Origin: Rhizobiaceae bacterium
GTDB lineage: Bacteria > Pseudomonadota > Alphaproteobacteria > Rhizobiales > Rhizobiaceae
Assembly: GCA_027483885.1 (NCBI GenBank)
Contig: JAIXTO010000113.1
Location: 41,761-105,760, forward strand
DNA length: 64,000 nt
Direction: 5' to 3'
Shown here: piece after piece, positions 58,372 to 64,000 of the stretch
How the letters are laid out: each line of letters starts with the position of its first letter
Numbering within the stretch: position 1 is the first letter of the stretch
Notes under the pieces: model-generated
Told to the model about the DNA's origin: nothing
Databases searched by the model: none
Seen by the model: the letters and a program-made list of their open reading frames with translations, nothing else
Made by a program: the position numbers and the translations under genes

Positions 58372-58386
58372 TGAGCAAATAACTCA
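58372..58386. promoter_or_regulatory. IRO-box-like motif (TGA-N9-TCA) upstream of the receptor
   Basis: TGA (58372-58374), nine bases, then TCA (58384-58386), with the arms extended to TGAG/CTCA. This is the form of the rhizobial IRO box linked to the iron regulator RirA. It is 41 bp before the receptor start. The motif is short and could occur by chance. Confidence 0.5.
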
Positions 58387-58469
58387 ATTTATAGGACGAG
58401 GCTTGGCCAGCACGGCAGGAATTGAACATTCTTGGGAAAGATGCAGGTGTCGGGCGACACAAGGGGCAA

Positions 58470-59363
58470 TCAAACCCGTGTCTTGCGCCAGCGCGCCGGC
58501 GTCGTGCCGACATACTGGCGAAAAACCCGGGTGAAATGGGCCTGATCGGCAAATCCGGTTTCGGCAGCAATCGCATTCAAGGGTAACCTGCCGCTTTCCA
58601 GCAGCTGTTTTGCCCGTTTCAGCCGTTCGCGCATCTGCCATTGATGGGGTGCAACGCCGGTGGCCGCCTTGAAGGAATGGCTGAACTGCGAGGCTGAAAG
58701 CCCGGTGAGCTGCGCAAGTTCGTCCAGCCGCACGCTGCGCAGGCAATGGGCTTCCAGATAATCCGTCGCGCGGCGCAATTGCCAGGAGGCAAGCGCCGTT
58801 CGGGCCCGACGATGCGGCTTTTCCAGGTTCAGCACGGAGATGATCAGGGAGAGGGCAAGCCCGTCGCCGTAGAGATCATGCAGCGGCGCCGCATTGGTGC
58901 ATTCGGATGCAATCAACCGGGCAAGGGCCATGGTCCGCTCATCGAAAAACATCAGCCTGGGGTCATCCAGCCGGCGCGGATCGAGATCATCCATCAGCCG
59001 GCTGCGGATCACATCGGCGTCGAAATGAATGTCGAGATGGCGCACGCTGCGGATATCGGTAAAATCCAGCCACAGATCCATGCCGGCGGGCACAAAGGAA
59101 ATCGGGCTGTCCTTGGGGTTCTGCAGGCTGCCGGCCGCACGGGCTGAGCGGCGCACCGTCTGGCGTCCCTGTCCCTGTGCTCTGCCTTCGGTATCGAGCA
59201 GAATGAAGATGCGTGGATCGCGCGCGGTATAGTGTCCGCCCGCATAGGCGGCGCATTCCACATCCCAGACATCACAGACGAGGCCGTTCCAGCTTCGCCG
59301 GGCAAAGCCGTCACCGACGGAAAAACCCTCGATCGAATTGGACATCCGGGGCTGGAAATTCAT
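58470..59363 (-). CDS. AraC family transcriptional regulator
   Basis: A 297-residue regulator. The C-terminal 100 residues are a double helix-turn-helix AraC domain (VRLDELAQLTGLSASQFSHS, LPLNAIAAETGFADQAHFTR, then GTTPARWRKTRV). The N-terminal part lacks an obvious cupin signature but contains ISFVPAGMDLWLDF. The ATG at 59361-59363 is used; an upstream TTG at 59412-59414 would add 17 residues, and neither has a clear ribosome site. It lies 138 bp upstream of the siderophore receptor on the same strand, the usual arrangement for an activator sensing the imported siderophore. Confidence 0.88.
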   Translation of the reverse strand: MNFQPRMSNSIEGFSVGDGFARRSWNGLVCDVWDVECAAYAGGHYTARDPRIFILLDTEGRAQGQGRQTVRRSARAAGSLQNPKDSPISFVPAGMDLWLDFTDIRSVRHLDIHFDADVIRSRLMDDLDPRRLDDPRLMFFDERTMALARLIASECTNAAPLHDLYGDGLALSLIISVLNLEKPHRRARTALASWQLRRATDYLEAHCLRSVRLDELAQLTGLSASQFSHSFKAATGVAPHQWQMRERLKRAKQLLESGRLPLNAIAAETGFADQAHFTRVFRQYVGTTPARWRKTRV

Positions 59364-59483
59364 GGGAGGCCGAGGATCGCAGATAAGTGGACAATTAAAG
59401 TCTCCTATCAGCAAGTCACCCGCGATGCAATTATGCCGTCAAAAGCACAGCTGCTGGCTCTAAAGGCCGTTCGCCCCCATCGC

Positions 59484-59521
59484 GAGGCGCTGCTGCAGGT
59501 CCGCCAGTGCAGCAGCGCCTC
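59484..59521 (-). terminator. 14-bp hairpin after fucU
   Basis: GAGGCGCTGCTGCA (59484-59497) pairs perfectly with 59508-59521 around a 10-nt loop, 6 nt past the fucU stop. No U tract follows on the minus strand, so it is either a weak terminator or a 3'-end stabiliser. Confidence 0.5.
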
Positions 59522-59527
59522 CTCTCC

Positions 59528-59956
59528 TCATGGATAGATGACGCCCTTTCTGAGGATGACATTGCCGTAAAGGCGCGGCTCGCTGGTCTGCACCACCGTG
59601 TGTGCTGCCTTCACGCGCGGATAAAACTCCGGCCCGAGCAGGGCCACGACAGGCTGACTCGGTTCATGTTTGCTGCAGCAGGCAATCACCTCTTCATGCA
59701 CGGGATCAAGCGCATCGCGATCCTTTCCGACTGTCGAGCGGAAAATCGCTTCAGGCACGAAATCATCGATTGGCATGACGGAGAGAATGGCGTCCAGAAC
59801 GGCAATCAGTCCATGGCCATCCAGACGCACCAGCCGCTTTGCATGCTCAAGCCCCGGATAGTTTCCGTCGACGATGGCAATTTCATCGCCGTGGCCCATG
59901 GCACGAAGCGTTGCCAGAAGATCGGGACTGAGGATCGGGTTGATGCCCTTCAGCAT
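59528..59956 (-). CDS. fucU: FucU/RbsD-type sugar mutarotase
   Basis: A 142-residue cytoplasmic protein of the RbsD/FucU family, clearly of the FucU branch: MLKGINPILSPDLL, MGHGDEIAIVDGNYPG (catalytic His in GHGD), VIPxD-like VMPIDDFVPEAIF and the C-terminal YGNVILRKGVIYP. It interconverts anomers of a sugar such as fucose or ribose so that a kinase or isomerase can use it. The ATG follows the ROK stop directly (TAAATG) with AAGGAG 11 nt upstream, so it is co-transcribed with the ROK gene and lies next to a sugar ABC transporter. Confidence 0.92.
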   Translation of the reverse strand: MLKGINPILSPDLLATLRAMGHGDEIAIVDGNYPGLEHAKRLVRLDGHGLIAVLDAILSVMPIDDFVPEAIFRSTVGKDRDALDPVHEEVIACCSKHEPSQPVVALLGPEFYPRVKAAHTVVQTSEPRLYGNVILRKGVIYP

Positions 59957-61183
59957 TTATGAAAGCTCCTTGAACAATATGCTTTGGTCGGTGAGATAAC
60001 GGGCAAAGATCGGCAGGCTTGCGCCGCCAATGGCACGTGCTTGCGCGCCCACTGCCCCCTCGATGATATCGGGAATGATGACACCCTGCAGATCGAGTTT
60101 GGCGACGGCCTCGACCGTGGCCTTGACGATGCGGGCCCGCACCCATCCCGGAAATCCGCCATCGATGACGGCAGCGCCGAAATCGATCACGGAAGCGGCA
60201 GCCACGATCGCCTGCGCCAGCGCATCGGCCGTATCGCGGATCCAGATCTCCAGCGGCTCGCCGAAGTCGATCCACTCATCGGCGGAATACCACAGGGGCT
60301 GCGGATCGATACCGCGCTCCAGCAGCAGCTTTTCGAGAACGAAAATCGAGGCAATGTCGAGAAGCTGGCGGTTTTCGCCCTGGCCACCGCGCACGGGAAG
60401 CGGCCCAAGCGCGCCGGCGGTGCCGCTGCGGCCGGAAAAAACCTCGGAATTCAGCACGATGCCGCCGCCGATGAACGAGCCGATGAAGAAATAGACGAAA
60501 TCCGGATAGGAGGGGCCGACGCCGAAAACAAGCTCTGCACCGCAGGCGCTGGTGGCATCGTTCTGCAGGTAGACCGGATAGCGGATCTGCGCGGACGCCT
60601 GCGCATGCAGGTCAAACTGGCGCCAGGCATCCATGGCGCCGGGTGGCGCTCCCACTTCCTCGGCCCAGTTCCACAATTCGAAGGGTGCAGCAATGCCGAC
60701 GCCGGCGATCTGCGCCCGCTCGTCAGGGCTCATCTCCCCCTCGAGCCGGTCGATGCCGGACAAAATGATCGACATGATTTCGTCAGGCCTCGGATAGGCA
60801 TAGGTTTGGCGCACGCGCCGCCGGATTTTCCCGATGAAATCCATCAGCACGACATCGGCGCTGCGCCGGCCGATCTTCACACCGAAGGAAAACACCGCAT
60901 CCGGATTGAGCCGCATCGGGATCGACGGCTGGCCCACCTTGCCGCGTATCGGTTCGCCGCGCAAAAGCAGGCCATCTTTTTCCAGCGCACGCATGATCAC
61001 CGACACGGTCTGTGCCGAAAGGCCCGTGCGCCGCGTGATATCTGCCTTGGACAGCGACCCGTGCAGACGCACGAGCGACAGCACAAGGCGCTCGTTGTGT
61101 GCGCGCACGCGAACCTGGTTCGATCCCCCGGCAGAGAGAACGGACGGCGGCAGACCCGAAGGCTGATTTCCATGGATCGTCAT
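59957..61183 (-). CDS. ROK family transcriptional regulator
   Basis: A 408-residue regulator with an N-terminal winged helix (SLSKADITRRTGLSAQTVS-type, near residues 43-66) and a C-terminal ROK sugar-kinase fold (FSFGVKIGRRSADVVLMD, GVGIAAPFEL, FIGSFIGGGIVLN, GTAGALGPLPV). The zinc-binding CxCGxxGC motif usual after the GALGH-like segment is missing. GGGAGGGG precedes the ATG. It is divergent from frcBCA and co-directional with fucU, so it probably represses both units until a sugar binds. The AT-rich direct repeats 50-75 bp upstream are candidate sites. Confidence 0.92.
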   Translation of the reverse strand: MTIHGNQPSGLPPSVLSAGGSNQVRVRAHNERLVLSLVRLHGSLSKADITRRTGLSAQTVSVIMRALEKDGLLLRGEPIRGKVGQPSIPMRLNPDAVFSFGVKIGRRSADVVLMDFIGKIRRRVRQTYAYPRPDEIMSIILSGIDRLEGEMSPDERAQIAGVGIAAPFELWNWAEEVGAPPGAMDAWRQFDLHAQASAQIRYPVYLQNDATSACGAELVFGVGPSYPDFVYFFIGSFIGGGIVLNSEVFSGRSGTAGALGPLPVRGGQGENRQLLDIASIFVLEKLLLERGIDPQPLWYSADEWIDFGEPLEIWIRDTADALAQAIVAAASVIDFGAAVIDGGFPGWVRARIVKATVEAVAKLDLQGVIIPDIIEGAVGAQARAIGGASLPIFARYLTDQSILFKELS

Positions 61184-61235
61184 GGCTACCCCTCCCTCAG
61201 GTATCCAGTCTCCTCGCCCAAGAAAGTAGCAGCGC

Positions 61236-61261
61236 GAATTAATAAATCAATCGGAATTAAT
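61236..61261. promoter_or_regulatory. Direct repeats GAATTAAT, candidate ROK operator
   Basis: Two copies of GAATTAAT (61236-61243 and 61254-61261), 18 bp apart, abut the -35 of the frc promoter. The AT-rich ATTAAT cores resemble operators of ROK regulators, so binding here could block frcB transcription. Confidence 0.45.
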
Positions 61262-61263
61262 TA

Positions 61264-61293
61264 TTGACAGGCCTTGCGGGGTTTGATCTTAAT
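61264..61293 (+). promoter_or_regulatory. Putative frcBCA promoter
   Basis: Perfect -35 TTGACA (61264-61269), 18-bp spacer, -10 CTTAAT (61288-61293). It lies about 100 bp before frcB and next to the AT-rich direct repeats. Confidence 0.6.
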
Positions 61294-61390
61294 GGGGCGG
61301 TAAAGGCACGGGCGACTTGGAGGAGGCGTCTGGTCACTCGATCTGGTCCGGTGCCTGGCCATCAGCGCTTACACTCTGGGAGGAGCCCCA

Positions 61391-62416
61391 ATGAAAAAGA
61401 GCATCATTACCGCCGCATTCGCAACGCTTGCCATGGGCGTCGTTTTCGCCGCTCCTGCATCGGCTGCCGGCGTTTCGGCCTGCCTGATCACCAAGACCGA
61501 CACCAACCCCTTCTTCGTCAAGATGAAGGAAGGTGCCACAGCCAAGGCCAAGGAACTCGGTGTCACGCTGAAGTCCTACGCCGGCAAGATCGATGGTGAC
61601 TCCGAAAGCCAGGTCGCCGCGATCGAAACCTGCATTGCCGACGGCGCAAAGGGCATTCTGCTGACCGCCTCCGACACCGCCGGCATCGTTCCTGCCGTCA
61701 AGCAGGCGCGCGACGCCGGTCTTCTTGTCATCGCCCTCGACACGCCGCTTGATCCTATCAACGCTGCTGACGCAACCTTTGCGACCGACAACCTGCTGGC
61801 CGGCGAACTGATCGGCAAGTGGGCGGCCGCAACGCTTGGCGACAAGGCCAAGTCTGCCAAGGTCGCCTTCCTGAACCTGACCCCGTCGCAGCCTTCTGTC
61901 GACGTCATGCGCAACCAGGGCTTCATGAAGGGCTTTGGCATCGACGTCGTCGACATCACCAAGATCGGCGATGAAAAGGACCCGCGCATCGTGGGCCATG
62001 ACATCACCAACGGTAACGAAGAAGGCGGCCGCACCGCCATGGAAAACCTTCTCCAGAAGGATCCGGGCATCAACGTCGTTCACACCATCAACGAACCGGC
62101 TGCTGCCGGCGCCTATGAAGCGCTGAAGGCTGTCGGCAAGGAGAAGGACGTGCTGATCGTGTCTGTCGACGGCGGTTGCCCCGGCATCAAGAACGTCAAG
62201 GAAGGCATCATCGGCGCCACGTCGCAGCAGTATCCGCTGCTGATGGCGGCTCTCGGCATCGAGGCCATCAAGAAGTTCGCCGATACCGGTGAAAAGCCGA
62301 AGCCGACTGAAGGCAAGAACTTCTTCGATACCGGTGTTTCGCTCGTAACCGACAAGCCGGCCAAGGGCGTTCCCTCGATCGACACCAAGGAAGGCACTGC
62401 AAAGTGCTGGGGTTGA
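61391..62416 (+). CDS. frcB: Sugar ABC transporter substrate-binding protein FrcB
   Basis: A 341-residue periplasmic binding protein with a signal peptide cut after APASA (residue 25). The mature protein is of the ribose/fructose-binding type ([62 protein letters not shown]) and its length and sequence match Sinorhizobium FrcB, which serves fructose, mannose and ribose. GGGAGGAG lies 5 nt before the ATG. A hairpin follows before frcC. The neighbouring fucU mutarotase fits uptake of a free monosaccharide. Confidence 0.93.
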   Translation: MKKSIITAAFATLAMGVVFAAPASAAGVSACLITKTDTNPFFVKMKEGATAKAKELGVTLKSYAGKIDGDSESQVAAIETCIADGAKGILLTASDTAGIVPAVKQARDAGLLVIALDTPLDPINAADATFATDNLLAGELIGKWAAATLGDKAKSAKVAFLNLTPSQPSVDVMRNQGFMKGFGIDVVDITKIGDEKDPRIVGHDITNGNEEGGRTAMENLLQKDPGINVVHTINEPAAAGAYEALKAVGKEKDVLIVSVDGGCPGIKNVKEGIIGATSQQYPLLMAALGIEAIKKFADTGEKPKPTEGKNFFDTGVSLVTDKPAKGVPSIDTKEGTAKCWG

Positions 62417-62444
62417 TCCTTAACCACTCTTGATTGCCAAGAAC

Positions 62445-62469
62445 GAAGGGCGGCGACAAGCCGCCCTTC
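62445..62469 (+). repeat. Hairpin between frcB and frcC
   Basis: GAAGGGCGGC (62445-62454) pairs perfectly with GCCGCCCTTC (62460-62469) around a 5-nt loop, 29 nt after the frcB stop. Without a U tract it is more likely to protect the frcB message than to terminate it fully. Confidence 0.6.
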
Positions 62470-62613
62470 TGACAAGCCGCCAACCGCACCATGCGCGGGC
62501 CGGTCGCTTCGCTGACGATTGAAAGTATCAATTTCATCGCCGACATGCCGCAGGACGAAAATTCCTCCGGTCGGCCCTCGCATCCTCGGGAGAGGCAATA
62601 GGGAGGAAAATCA

Positions 62614-63699
62614 ATGAGCGAGCCACAAGCCGCCAGCAAGAAACCCCATCTCGAATACGAAACCGTGCTTTCGGGCAGCGCAACGCAGGTTGCCCAGTTC
62701 GACGGCCACGACAAGACGCCGTTGCAGAAGTTTCAGCACTTCCTGCATTCGAGCCCGGCCGCCGTTCCGCTGATCGTCCTCCTGTTATCGGTCGCGATTT
62801 TCGGCACCCTCCTCGGCTCGAAATTCTTTTCGGCCTTCACGCTGACGCTCATCCTCCAGCAGGTGGCCATCACCGGTATTATCGGGGCGGCACAGACGCT
62901 GGTCATCCTGACGGCCGGCATCGACCTGTCGGTTGGTGCCATCATGGTTCTGTCCTCGGTGGTCATGGGTCAGTTTGCCGTCAACTACGGCATCCCGACA
63001 CCGCTTGCGATCCTCGCCGGTTTTGCGACAGGCGCCATCTGCGGCTTTATCAACGGCGTCCTGGTGGCGCGCGTCAAGCTGCCGCCGTTCATCGTGACGC
63101 TTGGCATGTGGCAGATCGTTCTGGCCACCAACTTCCTCTATTCGGCCAATGAAACGATCCGCTCGCAGGATCTGGAAGCGCAAGCACCGCTTCTGCAGTT
63201 CTTCGGCTACAATTTCCGCATCGGCGGCGCCGTTTTCACCTATGGCGTGGTCGCGCTGGTGCTGCTGGTGGCAGCGCTCTGGTATGTGCTCAACCGCACC
63301 GCCTGGGGTCGCCATCTCTATGCCGTCGGCGACGATCCAGATGCTGCCGAGCTTGCCGGCGTCAACGTCAAGAAGATGCTGATTTCCGTCTATACGCTGT
63401 CCGGCCTCATCTGCGCGCTCGGTGGCTGGGCTCTTATCGGCCGTATCGGCTCGGTCTCTCCGACCGCTGGCCAGTTCGCCAATATCGAATCCATCACGGC
63501 CGTGGTGATCGGCGGCCTGTCTCTGTTCGGCGGGCGCGGCTCCATCATGGGCATGCTGTTCGGCGCTCTTATCGTCGGTGTCTTTGCCCTTGGCCTTCGC
63601 CTCATCGGCACAGACCCGCAGTGGACCTATCTCATGATCGGCGTGCTCATCATCGCAGCTGTCGCCATCGACCAGTGGATCAGAAAGGTAGCAGGCTAA
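62614..63699 (+). CDS. frcC: Sugar ABC transporter permease FrcC
   Basis: A 361-residue inner-membrane permease of the RbsC/FrcC type with 8-10 helices. A soluble N-terminal tail of about 45 residues precedes SSPAAVPLIVLLLSVAIFG-type helix 1; VILTAGIDLSVGAIMVLSS, GFINGVLVARVKLPPFIVTL, VGDDPDAAELAGVNVKKM and VIGGLSLFGGRGSIMGMLFG are family signatures. GGGAGGAAAA lies just before the ATG. The TAA shares its last A with the frcA ATG. Confidence 0.94.
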   Translation: MSEPQAASKKPHLEYETVLSGSATQVAQFDGHDKTPLQKFQHFLHSSPAAVPLIVLLLSVAIFGTLLGSKFFSAFTLTLILQQVAITGIIGAAQTLVILTAGIDLSVGAIMVLSSVVMGQFAVNYGIPTPLAILAGFATGAICGFINGVLVARVKLPPFIVTLGMWQIVLATNFLYSANETIRSQDLEAQAPLLQFFGYNFRIGGAVFTYGVVALVLLVAALWYVLNRTAWGRHLYAVGDDPDAAELAGVNVKKMLISVYTLSGLICALGGWALIGRIGSVSPTAGQFANIESITAVVIGGLSLFGGRGSIMGMLFGALIVGVFALGLRLIGTDPQWTYLMIGVLIIAAVAIDQWIRKVAG

Positions 63700-64000
63700 T
63701 GGCTCAGGAACCCATTCTTTCGGCACGCGGCCTCGTCAAGCGCTACGGCCGGGTGACGGCTCTCGACCGGGCGGATTTCGATCTCTATCCGGGCGAGATC
63801 CTGGCGGTTATCGGCGATAACGGGGCTGGCAAATCCTCGCTGATCAAGGCGATCTCCGGCGCGGTGCATCCCGATGAAGGCGAGATCACGCTGGAAGGCA
63901 AGACGATCAACTTTCGCTCGCCGATCGAGGCGCGCAAGGCCGGTATCGAAACCGTCTACCAGAACCTTGCCCTGTCGCCGGCGCTGTCGATTGCCGACAA
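63699..64000 (+). CDS. frcA: Sugar ABC transporter ATPase FrcA (cut by window end)
   Basis: The first 100 residues of an ATPase are visible, truncated by the window edge. It starts MAQEPILSARGLVKRYGRVT and contains Walker A GDNGAGKSSLIKAISG near residue 40 and the Q-loop in ETVYQNLALSP. The single ATPase domain seen fits FrcA (about 260 residues) rather than the double-domain RbsA, but the rest is outside. The ATG overlaps the frcC stop by one base. Confidence 0.92.
   Translation, partial: MAQEPILSARGLVKRYGRVTALDRADFDLYPGEILAVIGDNGAGKSSLIKAISGAVHPDEGEITLEGKTINFRSPIEARKAGIETVYQNLALSPALSIAD

Overview
The window is dense, GC-rich DNA from an alphaproteobacterium of the Rhizobiaceae, most like Agrobacterium/Rhizobium. 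The evidence is the giant cyclic beta-1,2-glucan synthase ChvB/NdvB, an oxygen-dependent (Cob-type) cobalamin cluster led by a cobalamin riboswitch, a 265-residue uronate dehydrogenase with galactarolactone enzymes of the type described in Agrobacterium, an IRO-box-like iron motif, and a FrcBCA-type sugar ABC transporter. No tRNA, rRNA, insertion sequence, prophage or CRISPR array was seen. Family assignments come from reading translated sequence and recalled family knowledge; no search was run.

Layout. (1) 0-9.5 kb: chvB on the minus strand with its terminator, then about 0.5 kb without a convincing gene and a 54-residue membrane peptide. (2) 9.7-14.9 kb: FAD oxidoreductase, endonuclease/exonuclease/phosphatase-family protein, cardiolipin synthase, M20 (AbgB-like) amidohydrolase. 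(3) 15.0-34.3 kb: cobalamin cluster in alternating strand blocks: cobC / cobD / cobQ-cobO / riboswitch-DUF1636-cobW-cobN-cobG-cobH-cobI-cobJ / cobK / cobL-cobE-cobM / cbiD / cobA-cobB. There is almost no spacer DNA: same-strand neighbours overlap by 1-4 nt, convergent neighbours by 17, 37 and 58 nt, and two divergent pairs share a palindromic CATG as their start codons. CobF, CobS/CobT, CobP, CobU and CobV are not present; CbiD is. (4) 34.3-41.8 kb: pbpC and a periplasmic alpha-2-macroglobulin with an N-terminal PAN/apple-like domain. (5) 42-48.4 kb: a short ModE, a DUF1003 protein, modABC, a phenolic acid decarboxylase divergent from a LysR regulator, and a sulfite-oxidase-like molybdopterin protein. 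(6) 48.4-56.1 kb: uronic acid catabolism: udh divergent from a FadR-type GntR regulator, then kdgD-gci-gli and a TRAP transporter with a strong hairpin terminator between the binding protein and the membrane genes. (7) 56.1-59.4 kb: TonB-dependent siderophore receptor with an IRO-like motif and an AraC regulator. (8) 59.5-64 kb: fucU mutarotase and ROK regulator divergent from frcB-frcC-frcA; frcA is cut by the window edge.

How the parts fit. The cob block covers most steps from uroporphyrinogen III to adenosylcobyric acid plus the aminopropanol arm (CobC, CobD), and its largest operon sits behind a riboswitch with a plausible switch between free and sequestered ribosome binding site. Molybdate uptake supports molybdoenzymes such as the nearby sulfite-oxidase-like protein. 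The uronate module imports galacturonate/glucuronate, oxidises it to an aldarolactone, isomerises and opens the lactone, and dehydrates/decarboxylates to 2-oxoglutarate semialdehyde; the final dehydrogenase is not in the window. The most unusual observations are the twice-used CATG divergent start, CbiD inside an otherwise aerobic pathway, a CobN that seems to lack an internal segment, and the PAN-alpha-2-macroglobulin fusion.
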